Positions 40,701 through 49,769 of a DNA stretch of 50,198 bases are shown here, in pieces (position 1 is the stretch's first letter; every line of letters begins with the position of its first letter). Origin of the DNA: Candidatus Omnitrophota bacterium (GTDB lineage: Bacteria; Omnitrophota; Gorgyraeia; 2-01-FULL-45-10); assembly GCA_016929115.1 (NCBI GenBank), contig JAFGJL010000040.1, positions 1 through 50,198 on the forward strand, given 5' to 3'. Below the pieces are notes generated by a model, which saw only the letters and a program-made list of their open reading frames with translations, was not told where the DNA came from and searched no databases. The translations under genes and the position numbers were made by a program.

Positions 40701-43253
40701 ATGAAAACAGACGACATAAGACGCGCATATCTGGAGTTCTTCCGCTCGAAGGGCCACGAGGTGGTCGCGAGCGACTCGCTCGTCCCGAAGGACGACCCGA
40801 CGCTCCTTTTCACGGGCGCGGGCATGAACCAGTTCAAGGAGAGGTTCCTGGGCCGGAACGTCACGTATAAGCGCGCGGCGTCCAGCCAGAAGTGCCTGAG
40901 GACGGGCGACCTTGAGAACGTCGGCAGGACCGCCGGCCACCACACCTTCTTCGAGATGCTCGGCAACTTCTCATTCGGCGACTATTTCAAAAAAGAGGCT
41001 ATAGGGTGGGCGTGGGAATTTTTAACTCAAAGCTTAAAGCTCAAACCTCAAAACTTGTGGGCGTCGGTCTATCAGGACGATGAGGAGGCGTTCGGCATCT
41101 GGAAGGACGTCATAAAGCTGCCGGCTTATAAGATAATAAGGTTCGGCGCCAAGGAGAACTTCTGGCCGTCAGAGGCGCCGGCTAAGGGCCCGAACGGCCC
41201 TTGCGGGCCGTGCTCCGAGATCTTTTACGACTGGGGCGAGAAGTTCGGCTGCGGCAAGCCGGGTTGCACGCCCGCGTGCGAGTGCGGCCGCTTCTCGGAG
41301 GTCTGGAACCTCGTCTTCACGCAGTTCGACCGCCAGCCGGACGGCGCCTTAAAGCCGCTTCCTTCGAAGAACATCGACACAGGCATGGGCCTTGAGCGCA
41401 TCGCGGCGGTCATGCAGGGCGTGCGGACGAATTTCGAGATAGATATATTCAGGCCGGTCGTCGAAGAGATAAAAAAGGCGTCAAAGTCCCGGCGTATCAA
41501 CATGTCAAGGGTGAACGCCATCGCCGACCATATCCGCGCGGTGACATTCACGATATGCGACGGCGTGATGCCCTCTAACGAGGAGCGCGGATACGTCATA
41601 AGGAAACTGATCCGCCGCTGCGCCATATACGCCAGGGAGCTCGATATAAAGCCGCCGTTCGCCTATAAGCTCGTTTCGGCGGTTGTGGAGGCCATGAAGC
41701 CGCAGTATCCGGCACTTGTAGAGAGGCGGGACGATATCGCCCAGGTGGTGAAGCGCGAAGAGGAGAGCTTCCTTTTCGTCCTGCAGACGCAGATACCGAA
41801 GGTGGAGGAAGCCTTTAAGGAGCTGGCCCACGCGAAAGGCGGCGCCGACCTGGCCGCGGCCGCGTTCGATTTTTACGACACCTACGGCATGCCTTACGAG
41901 ATGCTGGAAGAGATGGCCGAAAAATACGGCCTGAAGATAGACAGGACCGCGTTCGAAACGCTCCTGGAAAAACAGCGCGAGCTCTCGCGCGCGAAGACCA
42001 AGATAAAGAGCGAGATATTCACCGAGACGTTCGCCAAAAAGGTGGAGGCGCTCGGGCTGAAGACGGAATTCCTGGGATACGAGAACTCGCACGCGGAGGC
42101 GAAGGTCGTGGCCGTCCTCGGCGCCGGCGAGGTGATACTGGACAGGACGCCTTTCTACGGCGAGTCCGGCGGCCAGGTCGGCGACTGGGGCGAGATCGAG
42201 ACTGCGTCGGGCAGGATGGAGGTCGAGGACGCCAAGAGGATCGGCGACACGATCGTCCATATAGGAAGGATGGAGCGAGGCGCCATAAAGACCGGCGAGA
42301 AGGCGAAGGTGCGCATAGACGATACGGTGCGCAAGAAGATAATGCGTAACCACACCGCGACGCACCTTTTGCAGGCGGCGCTGCGCAAGGTACTGGGAGA
42401 CCACGTGCACCAGACGGGTTCGCTCGTCGACCAGGACCACCTGAGATTCGACTTCACGCACATGAAGAAGATGGACGAGAGGGAGATCGGGCGCGTAGAG
42501 GAGCTAGTCAACGACGCGATAAAGAAGGCTATACCGGTAACGAAGGAGATAAAGTCTATCAAAGAGGCCCAGGCAGAGGGCGCGACGGCCCTGTTCGGCG
42601 AAAAATACGGCGATACCGTGCGCGTCGTTTCGGTAAGCGGCGTCTCGAATGAGCTCTGCGGCGGCACTCATGTGGATAATACGGGCGAGATAGGCCTCTT
42701 CAAGATAATAAGGGAGAGCTCCACCGCGTCGGGCGTCCGGCGCATCGAGGCCGTGACGGGCGCCGCGGCCGAAGAGTGGATGGAGAAGCAGGAGGAAAGG
42801 GCAGCGGCGCAGGAGAAGAGCGAGGCCGCGAAGGAAGAGGCTAAGAAGGCGATGGCCCTGCGCCTCAAGGAGGAGCTCGCGAAGGTCGACTCCTTCGTCG
42901 CCAACGCCCGTGCTGCGGGGAGCGCCAGGGTCGTAGTCGAAAAGATAGACGGCGTCACGATGGATGTGCTGAGGACTTTGAGCGACGCGATCAAGGCAAA
43001 GGCAGGCGGCGCCAGGACGGCAGTGGTCCTGGCGACCGATGACGGCGCGAAGGTGTCGTTCATCGTCGCCCTTACCGAGGATTTGTCCAAGGGGAAGATA
43101 GGCGCCAATGAGATAGCAAAGGCGCTTGCCGCCCAGGTGAGCGGGTCGGGGGGCGGCAGGCCCGATTTCGCGCAGGGTGGCGGCAAGGAACCGGCAAAGC
43201 TCGAAAGCGCGTTAAAAAGCGTCCTCAATACCTTGAAGGAGAAGCTGTCATGA
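40701..43253 (+). CDS. alaS: Alanine--tRNA ligase
   Basis: LLFTGAGMNQFKERFLG, GHHTFFEMLGNFSFGDYFK, NHTATHLLQAALRKVLG, CGGTHVDNTGEIGLFKI. Confidence 0.97.
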   Translation: MKTDDIRRAYLEFFRSKGHEVVASDSLVPKDDPTLLFTGAGMNQFKERFLGRNVTYKRAASSQKCLRTGDLENVGRTAGHHTFFEMLGNFSFGDYFKKEAIGWAWEFLTQSLKLKPQNLWASVYQDDEEAFGIWKDVIKLPAYKIIRFGAKENFWPSEAPAKGPNGPCGPCSEIFYDWGEKFGCGKPGCTPACECGRFSEVWNLVFTQFDRQPDGALKPLPSKNIDTGMGLERIAAVMQGVRTNFEIDIFRPVVEEIKKASKSRRINMSRVNAIADHIRAVTFTICDGVMPSNEERGYVIRKLIRRCAIYARELDIKPPFAYKLVSAVVEAMKPQYPALVERRDDIAQVVKREEESFLFVLQTQIPKVEEAFKELAHAKGGADLAAAAFDFYDTYGMPYEMLEEMAEKYGLKIDRTAFETLLEKQRELSRAKTKIKSEIFTETFAKKVEALGLKTEFLGYENSHAEAKVVAVLGAGEVILDRTPFYGESGGQVGDWGEIETASGRMEVEDAKRIGDTIVHIGRMERGAIKTGEKAKVRIDDTVRKKIMRNHTATHLLQAALRKVLGDHVHQTGSLVDQDHLRFDFTHMKKMDEREIGRVEELVNDAIKKAIPVTKEIKSIKEAQAEGATALFGEKYGDTVRVVSVSGVSNELCGGTHVDNTGEIGLFKIIRESSTASGVRRIEAVTGAAAEEWMEKQEERAAAQEKSEAAKEEAKKAMALRLKEELAKVDSFVANARAAGSARVVVEKIDGVTMDVLRTLSDAIKAKAGGARTAVVLATDDGAKVSFIVALTEDLSKGKIGANEIAKALAAQVSGSGGGRPDFAQGGGKEPAKLESALKSVLNTLKEKLS
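41024..41056 (+). repeat. In-frame heptamer tract inside alaS
   Basis: AACTCAA AGCTTAA AGCTCAA ACCTCAA AACTT, encoding about LTQSLKLKPQNL. Confidence 0.7.
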
Positions 43254-44470
43254 AATTCGTGCGGATGGGGAGCGGGCAATTCCAGAAGCTGTGCGACAGG
43301 AACAACAACCGCAGCATGCGCGTCGTCAAAAGCGTGCGCAAGATCCTGGAGAGCGTGCGGGTAGACGGCGACGAGGCGGTGGCGCGCTACACTCGACGTT
43401 TCGACAAGGTGAAGCTCCTGCCGCGCGAGTTTAGAGTGACCGAAGGCGAGATATCCGGCGCCTACCAGGACATAAAGCCGGAGTTCGTCTCGACGCTCAA
43501 GCTCGTCATCGAGAACGTCGAAAAGTTCTACAAGAAACAGCTCAAAAGATCCTGGACGGTCAAGGACCAGGACGGCGTAGTGCTCGGAGAGAAGGTGATG
43601 CCGCTGGACACCGTCGGCGTATATGTCCCGAGCGGCACCGCGCCGCTCGTCTCGAGCGTCTACATGGCCGTCATACCGGCGAAGATGGCCGGCGTGAAGA
43701 GGATAGTGCTCGTCGCTCCGCCGAACAAGTATAAATCGATAGACCCCCATATCCTCGTAGTGGCGAACCTCCTGAAGGTCGACGAGATCTACAAGGCGGG
43801 CGGCGCCCAGGCGATCGGCGCGCTTGCGTTCGGCACGAAGACGATACCGAGGGTCGATAAGATAGTCGGGCCGGGCAACGCGTACGTGACCGAGGCGAAG
43901 CGCCAGGTCTTCGGCTACTGCGACATCGACATGCTCGCGGGCCCGAGCGAGGTCCTCATCATCGCGAACCAGTTCTCGGACATGAAGTTCATCATGGCCG
44001 ACCTGGAGGCCCAGTCGGAGCATTTTATGGGGCTCTCCATCCTGGTCACGAATTCTAAGAAGATAGCCAGGGCCCTGCGAAAAGAGAACGTCAAAGGTTA
44101 CGCGATGCTGGTCAAGAACATGGACGAGGCGGCCGAGGTCGCGAACATACTCGCGCCGGAGCACCTGGAGATACTGACCAATAACCCGCGAAAGATCGCG
44201 AAAAGAATAACGAACGCCGGCGCCATATTCCTGGGCCCGTACACGCCCGTAGCCGTCGGCGATTACGTCGCCGGGCCGAGCCATGTCCTTCCGACAGGCG
44301 GAAGCGCGCGGTTCTTCTCAGGGCTTAGCGTCTCCGACTTCTACAGGGTGTCGCACCTGATATCGTACACTAAAAAGGCGCTCGAGAAGGTACGCGAGCC
44401 GCTGGAGAAGATAGCCGGCATCGAGGGTTTGCAGAAACACCTGGATTCAGTCAAGGTGAGGTTTGATTAA
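43250..44470 (+). CDS. hisD: Histidinol dehydrogenase
   Basis: GVYVPSGTAPLVSSVYM, IVGPGNAYVTEAKRQVFG, DIDMLAGPSEVLI, GPSHVLPTGGSARF. Confidence 0.97.
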   Translation: MKFVRMGSGQFQKLCDRNNNRSMRVVKSVRKILESVRVDGDEAVARYTRRFDKVKLLPREFRVTEGEISGAYQDIKPEFVSTLKLVIENVEKFYKKQLKRSWTVKDQDGVVLGEKVMPLDTVGVYVPSGTAPLVSSVYMAVIPAKMAGVKRIVLVAPPNKYKSIDPHILVVANLLKVDEIYKAGGAQAIGALAFGTKTIPRVDKIVGPGNAYVTEAKRQVFGYCDIDMLAGPSEVLIIANQFSDMKFIMADLEAQSEHFMGLSILVTNSKKIARALRKENVKGYAMLVKNMDEAAEVANILAPEHLEILTNNPRKIAKRITNAGAIFLGPYTPVAVGDYVAGPSHVLPTGGSARFFSGLSVSDFYRVSHLISYTKKALEKVREPLEKIAGIEGLQKHLDSVKVRFD

Positions 44471-44489
44471 AACTAACTAGGAGCTATTC

Positions 44490-45098
44490 ATGGCTACGAA
44501 AGTGCGCAGCGCGATAATTAAAAGAAAGACCACCGAGACCGATATTTCCGGGAAGCTCGTGGTCGACGGCAAGGGGAAGACCGATATAAAGACGGGCATA
44601 GGCTTCCTCGACCACATGCTCACCCTCTTCGCGTTCCACGGGCTTTTCGACCTTACGATCAAGGCGAAGGGCGACCTCAACGTCGACACGCACCACACGA
44701 ACGAGGACGTCGCGATATGCCTCGGCAAGGCTTTCAAGGAAGCGCTGGGCGCGTGCGCAGGCATAAGGCGTTACGGGACGAAGGAAGTCCCGATGGACCA
44801 GGCCGCGGCCAAGGCGGTCATCGATATCGGTGGAAGGTATGCCTTCGCGTGGAGGGTGCCGCCGCTTACCGGCGCGTACCAGGCCGAGACGAGCTACACC
44901 GTAGATGAAGGCAAGGACTTCCTCGACACTTTCGCGAAAAGCGCGAACATAAATCTCCATGTCGACATCTATTCCGGCGGCGACGCCCACCACATGCTCG
45001 AAGCGGCGTTCAAAGCCCTCGGAATGGCGCTGGATGAAGCTACGCAGATAGACGTGCGCCGCAAAGGCGTGCCGTCGACAAAAGGGACGATCGATTAA
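44490..45098 (+). CDS. hisB: Imidazoleglycerol-phosphate dehydratase
   Basis: GIGFLDHML, DTHHTNEDVAI, GGDAHHMLEA, PSTKGTI. Confidence 0.97.
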   Translation: MATKVRSAIIKRKTTETDISGKLVVDGKGKTDIKTGIGFLDHMLTLFAFHGLFDLTIKAKGDLNVDTHHTNEDVAICLGKAFKEALGACAGIRRYGTKEVPMDQAAAKAVIDIGGRYAFAWRVPPLTGAYQAETSYTVDEGKDFLDTFAKSANINLHVDIYSGGDAHHMLEAAFKALGMALDEATQIDVRRKGVPSTKGTID

Positions 45099-45718
45099 TG
45101 ATAGCTGTCATCGACTACGGGATGGGGAACCTCCGCAGCGTCGAGAAGGCGCTGCAGGTGGCCGGCGCCAGGACGAAAGTCACATCTGACCCCAAGGACC
45201 TGAAGAAGGCGGACAAGATAGTCTTTCCCGGCGTTGGTTCTTTCGGCGGCGCGATGCGGGAGCTGGAGAAACTAGGCCTTGTACAAGCGCTCAAAGACGC
45301 TATAGATGAAGGCAAGCCGTTTCTCGGGCTGTGCCTCGGCCTGCAGCTTTTGTTCGAAAAGAGCGAAGAGGCGCCCGGTGTCAAGGGGCTCGGCGTGTTG
45401 AAGGGTGAGGTAAAGCGCTTCAGGCTCAAGGGCCTGAAGGTGCCGCATATGGGGTGGAATACCATAGGTTACCAGGTCCCCAGGTCCCCAGGTCTCCAGG
45501 CTCGAATATTAAAAGGCATTTCGAATGATGCATACATGTATTTTGTGCACTCGTACTACGCGAAGCCGGCGGACAAGAAAGTTATTCTGACGACGACGGA
45601 TTACGGGATAAAGTTCGTGTCCGGGATATGCAAGGATAATGTCTACGCCTTCCAGTTCCATCCCGAGAAGAGCCAGGCGGTCGGATTGAGGATACTAAAG
45701 AATTTTGTAAAGCTATAA
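45098..45718 (+). CDS. hisH: Imidazole glycerol phosphate synthase subunit HisH
   Basis: VIDYGMGNLRSVEKAL, PGVGSFGGAM, GLCLGLQLLFEKSEE, FQFHPEKSQ. Confidence 0.97.
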   Translation: MIAVIDYGMGNLRSVEKALQVAGARTKVTSDPKDLKKADKIVFPGVGSFGGAMRELEKLGLVQALKDAIDEGKPFLGLCLGLQLLFEKSEEAPGVKGLGVLKGEVKRFRLKGLKVPHMGWNTIGYQVPRSPGLQARILKGISNDAYMYFVHSYYAKPADKKVILTTTDYGIKFVSGICKDNVYAFQFHPEKSQAVGLRILKNFVKL

Positions 45719-45721
45719 CCA

Positions 45722-45740
45722 TTCCACCGCGTAGGTGGAA
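45722..45740. repeat. Small palindromic repeat TTCCACC-GCGTA-GGTGGAA, same family as 37373-37409
   Basis: Perfect 7-bp arms; near-identical core CCACCGCGYAGGTGG at both loci. Confidence 0.7.
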
Positions 45741-45751
45741 GAAGGTGAGTT

Positions 45752-46477
45752 GTGAAGATAATACCCGCTATCGACATTAAACACGGCAAGGTGGTGCGCC
45801 TGACGCAGGGGCGCGCGGACCTCGAGACCATCTATTCAGACTCGCCGCTGGAGATGGCCAAGCACTGGGCCTCTTACGGCGTCGAGCTCATCCACATCGT
45901 GGATATGGACGGCGCGTTCGAGGGCTACCCGAAGAACCTCGCTATAGTCAAGGAGATCGAGAGGCAGGTCAAGTCGAAGATAGAGCTCGGCGGCGGCATA
46001 CGGGACGAGGATACGATAGACCTCGTCCTCAGGGCGGGCGTGGACAACGTCGTCATAGGCACGCGGGCGCTGGACAAGGAATTCCTCACCAGGGCCGCGA
46101 AAAGGTTCGGCGAAAAGATCGTCGTCGCCATCGACGCGAGGAACGGCGTCGTCTTCACGAAAGGGTGGCTCGAGAAGACCAAGACGAACGCCGTGGATTT
46201 CGCCTATCAGCTCGAGGACTACGGCATAAAGAGGATAAACTACACCGACATAGGCCGCGACGGCATGCTCGAAGGCCCGAACATCGAGCCTATAGAACGC
46301 CTCCTTGAGGCCACCACCCTCGAAGTGGTCGTCGGAGGCGGCGTCTCGACCCTGGCCGATATCGAAAGGCTGAAGGCTTTGGGAAAAGAGGGGCTCGCGG
46401 GCATCATCATAGGAAAGGCGCTTTACGAGGGCAGGATCGATCTGAAGGAAGCGATGAAGATCTGCGGGACGGAGTAA
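45752..46477 (+). CDS. hisA: Phosphoribosylformimino-5-aminoimidazole carboxamide ribotide isomerase
   Basis: IIPAIDIKHGKVVRLTQG, IELGGGIRDEDTI, VVGGGVSTLADI. Confidence 0.97.
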   Translation: MKIIPAIDIKHGKVVRLTQGRADLETIYSDSPLEMAKHWASYGVELIHIVDMDGAFEGYPKNLAIVKEIERQVKSKIELGGGIRDEDTIDLVLRAGVDNVVIGTRALDKEFLTRAAKRFGEKIVVAIDARNGVVFTKGWLEKTKTNAVDFAYQLEDYGIKRINYTDIGRDGMLEGPNIEPIERLLEATTLEVVVGGGVSTLADIERLKALGKEGLAGIIIGKALYEGRIDLKEAMKICGTE

Positions 46478-46483
46478 GTACAA

Positions 46484-46500
46484 GGTTATAGGTTATAGGG
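46484..46500 (+). repeat. Heptamer repeat before the hisF RBS
   Basis: GGTTATA GGTTATA GGG. Confidence 0.55.
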
Positions 46501-46507
46501 GAAAAGA

Positions 46508-47278
46508 GTGCTGACGAAACGCATAATTCCGTGCCTTGACATAAAAGACGGCAGGGTCGTGAAGGGCGTCAATTTCATCGACCTGAAAGACGCCGGCGAC
46601 GCCGTGGAGAACGCGCGCTTTTACGACGCCGAAGGCGCCGACGAGCTCGTCTTCCTCGATATCACCGCGAGCCATGAAAGGCGCAAGACGACGCTGGAGC
46701 TGGCGAGGAAGGTGGCGGAGTCGATATTCCTGCCTTTCACGGTCGGCGGCGGCATAAGCTCCATAAACGACATCAGGGGCCTTCTTGCCGCTGGCTGCGA
46801 CAAGGTATCGGTCAACACCGCCGCGGTAAAGCGTCCCGCGTTCATCAGGGAGGCCTCTAAGAGGTTCGGCAGCCAGTGCATAGTCGTGGCGATCGACGCC
46901 AAATGCAGGGTGAAGACGCGGACGAAACAGGCCTGGGAGGTGTACATCCACGGCGGACGTACGCCGACCGGCATCGACGCCATCGAATGGGCAAAAAAGG
47001 CAGAACGGCTCGGCGCGGGCGAGATACTCCTGACGAGCATGGATTACGACGGCACGAAAGAGGGCTACGACATAGAATTGACCAAAAGGATCAGCGCCTC
47101 GGTCACGATACCGGTCATCGCCTCGGGCGGGGCCGGCACATTGGACCATCTTTACGAGGCCCTGACCGACGGCAAGGCCGACGCGGTCCTGGCAGCTTCG
47201 ATATTCCATTTCCGCAGGTATTCTGTCGGCGAGGCGAAGAAGTATCTGGCGAAGAAGGGCGTTAAGGTAAGGATATAG
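46508..47278 (+). CDS. hisF: Imidazole glycerol phosphate synthase subunit HisF
   Basis: [48 protein letters not shown]. Confidence 0.97.
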   Translation: MLTKRIIPCLDIKDGRVVKGVNFIDLKDAGDAVENARFYDAEGADELVFLDITASHERRKTTLELARKVAESIFLPFTVGGGISSINDIRGLLAAGCDKVSVNTAAVKRPAFIREASKRFGSQCIVVAIDAKCRVKTRTKQAWEVYIHGGRTPTGIDAIEWAKKAERLGAGEILLTSMDYDGTKEGYDIELTKRISASVTIPVIASGGAGTLDHLYEALTDGKADAVLAASIFHFRRYSVGEAKKYLAKKGVKVRI

Positions 47279-47289
47279 GGGAAGATAAA

Positions 47290-47676
47290 ATGGAAAAATT
47301 GTTCGAGTTGCTGAAGTTCGACGAGAAAGGGCTCATCCCGGCCATCATCCAGGATGAGGCGTCAGGCGAGGTGCTGACGCTCTGTTACATGAACAAGGAC
47401 GCGCTCAAGAAGACGATGGAGGAGGGCAATGTCCACGTCTTCCGGCGCTCGAAGGGCAGGCTCATGCTGAAGGGCGAGACGAGCGGGTGCACCCAAAAGG
47501 TGAAGTCGCTTTATATAGATTGCGAAGGCAACTCCCTCGTTTTTAAGGTCGAGCAGAAAAGGGCCGCCTGCCACGAGGGCTATTTCAGCTGTTATTTCCG
47601 CAGGCTCGACAAGGACGGCAACGTCGAGATAACGGCCGAAAGGATATTCGATCCGAAGGATGTGTATAAAAAATAA
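47290..47676 (+). CDS. hisI: Phosphoribosyl-AMP cyclohydrolase (no fused HisE domain)
   Basis: MNKDALKKTMEEGNVHVFRRSKGRLMLKGETSG, DCEGNSLVFKVEQKRAACHEGYFSCYFR. Confidence 0.94.
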   Translation: MEKLFELLKFDEKGLIPAIIQDEASGEVLTLCYMNKDALKKTMEEGNVHVFRRSKGRLMLKGETSGCTQKVKSLYIDCEGNSLVFKVEQKRAACHEGYFSCYFRRLDKDGNVEITAERIFDPKDVYKK

Positions 47677-49160
47677 TGTATTATCCGGATAAACAAGAAT
47701 TCATAAAATCGGCGAAGAAGGGGAACCTGATCCCCGTCTACAGGGAGGTCCTCGCGGATTTCGAGACGCCGCTCTCCGCGTTCGCTAAGATAGACAACGG
47801 CGATTTTTCGTTCCTACTCGAATCCGTGGAAGGCGGCGAGCGGATCGCCCGCTACTCGTTCCTCGGCTCGAACCCTTCGCTCGTCTTCTCGAGCAAAGGC
47901 GATAAGGTCGAGCTGCGCGAGGGCAGGGTCTCAAGGCATTTCATCGCAAAGGGCGATCCCTTAGAAGAGCTGAAGAGGCTCATGGCGCGGTACAGGTTCG
48001 TCAACGTGAAGGGCCTGCCGCGTTTTTGCGGCGGGTTCGTCGGCTATCTCGGCTACGATATGGTGCGCTTCATGGAGGAGATACCGGACAAGAACCGCGA
48101 CGACCTGAAGCTTCCCGACTCCATCTTCATGCTGACGGATACGCTCCTCATATTCGACCATGTCGACCATAAGATAAAGATCGTCTCCAACGCCCACGTC
48201 AAGGGCAAGCCGGCAGCCGCCTATGATGAGGCCGTGGCCAAGATAGAGCGCATCATAAGGGACCTGAAGGCGGAACATCCGAAACCCGAAGCCCCTTTGT
48301 CGGCAAGACGCCCTTCGCGGCCGCTGAAGTTTTCGTCGAATTTCACGAAGGCGGGGTTCGAGGCCGCGGTCAGGAAGGCGAAACGTTACATCAAGGCGGG
48401 CGACATCATACAGATGGTCCCGTCCCAGCGGCTCCATATCCGTATCGAGTCCGACCCGTTCCGGATATACAGGGCGCTGCGTTCCGTCAACCCGTCGCCT
48501 TATATGTATTACCTGAAACTGGGCGGTTTTTCGCTGGTCGGCTCATCGCCCGAGATAATGGTGAGGTGCGAGGATGGCCGCGTGGAACTGAGGCCCATCG
48601 CGGGGACGAGGCCGCGCGGCACATCGGAGGCCGAGGACGAGAAGCTGGCCAAGGAGCTTCTGGCGGACCCCAAGGAGAGGGCCGAGCATATCATGCTCGT
48701 CGACCTGGGCCGCAACGACGTCGGCCGCGTCTGCGACTACAAGACGGTGAAGGTGACCGAGCTAATGACGATAGAGAAATATTCCCATGTCATGCATATC
48801 GTGAGCGACGTCTCCGGCAAGCTCAAAAAAGGCAAGGACGTGTTCGACGTGGTGCGGGCCGCGTTCCCGGCAGGCACGGTGACGGGCGCGCCGAAGATAC
48901 GCGCCATGGAGATAATCGACGAGCTCGAGAACCTGCGGCGGGGGCCGTACGCGGGTTCGGTCGGCTATTTCAGCTTTTCAGGCAACCTGGACTCATGCAT
49001 CACCATAAGGACTATCATCGTCAAGGGCAAGACCGCCTATATCCAGGCCGGCGCCGGCATCGTAGCCGACTCCGACCCGGCAACTGAATACCAGGAGACG
49101 ATGAACAAGGCTAAGGCCTTGTTGCGCGCCATCGAAATAGCGGAGAGGGGATTGGAGTAG
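47676..49160 (+). CDS. trpE: Anthranilate synthase component I
   Basis: SFLGSNP, MVPSQRLHI, NPSPYMYYLKLGGFSLVGSSPEIMVR, RPIAGTRPRG, GRNDVGRV, PAGTVTGAPKIRAMEII. Confidence 0.97.
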   Translation: MYYPDKQEFIKSAKKGNLIPVYREVLADFETPLSAFAKIDNGDFSFLLESVEGGERIARYSFLGSNPSLVFSSKGDKVELREGRVSRHFIAKGDPLEELKRLMARYRFVNVKGLPRFCGGFVGYLGYDMVRFMEEIPDKNRDDLKLPDSIFMLTDTLLIFDHVDHKIKIVSNAHVKGKPAAAYDEAVAKIERIIRDLKAEHPKPEAPLSARRPSRPLKFSSNFTKAGFEAAVRKAKRYIKAGDIIQMVPSQRLHIRIESDPFRIYRALRSVNPSPYMYYLKLGGFSLVGSSPEIMVRCEDGRVELRPIAGTRPRGTSEAEDEKLAKELLADPKERAEHIMLVDLGRNDVGRVCDYKTVKVTELMTIEKYSHVMHIVSDVSGKLKKGKDVFDVVRAAFPAGTVTGAPKIRAMEIIDELENLRRGPYAGSVGYFSFSGNLDSCITIRTIIVKGKTAYIQAGAGIVADSDPATEYQETMNKAKALLRAIEIAERGLE

Positions 49161-49185
49161 GGAGTTAGGAGTAGGGAGTTAGGAG
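49154..49185 (+). repeat. Heptamer tract spanning the trpE stop codon and trpG RBS
   Basis: GGAGTAG GGAGTTA GGAGTAG GGAGTTA GGAG. Confidence 0.85.
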
Positions 49186-49191
49186 AAGAAT

Positions 49192-49758
49192 ATGATACTC
49201 GTAATAGACAATTACGACTCGTTTACTTACAACTTAGTTCAATACCTCGGTGAGCTCGGGGCGAAGCTTGAGGTCCGCCGGAACGACGCTATCACCATCG
49301 GCCAGATAAAGAAGTTGAAGCCGAAGAAGATAGTCATATCGCCCGGGCCCGGCGTTCCCAAGGACGCCGGCATATCCGAAGAAGCCATATTGGCGTTCGG
49401 CAGGGATATCCCGGTCCTCGGGGTCTGCCTCGGCCATCAGGCCATAGGCGAGGCGTTCGGAGGCAAGATAACAGGCGCGAAGGCGCTCATGCACGGCAAG
49501 ACGTCCCTTATTTACCATGACGGCAAGAACGTTTTTAAAGGCATAAAGAACCCGTTCGAGGCGACGAGATACCATTCGCTCATCGTCGAAAGAAAGTCGT
49601 TCCCGGCCGCATTGGAGATAACGGCCGAGACCAGGGACAACAAGGAGATAATGGGCTTGAGGCACAAGAAATACCCGGTCTTCGGCGTGCAGTTCCATCC
49701 CGAATCGATATTGACGAAAGAGGGGATGGCGATATTGAAGAATTTCCTGGAGATGTAG
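49192..49758 (+). CDS. trpG: Anthranilate synthase component II (glutamine amidotransferase)
   Basis: [55 protein letters not shown]. Confidence 0.96.
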   Translation: MILVIDNYDSFTYNLVQYLGELGAKLEVRRNDAITIGQIKKLKPKKIVISPGPGVPKDAGISEEAILAFGRDIPVLGVCLGHQAIGEAFGGKITGAKALMHGKTSLIYHDGKNVFKGIKNPFEATRYHSLIVERKSFPAALEITAETRDNKEIMGLRHKKYPVFGVQFHPESILTKEGMAILKNFLEM

Positions 49759-49769
49759 GGGATAAAGAT

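Noticed and set aside
42668-44284. 538-aa minus-strand ORF opposite alaS/hisD
   Set aside because: Antisense to two confidently identified genes; low-complexity R/D/L-rich translation typical of antisense reading of high-GC genes.
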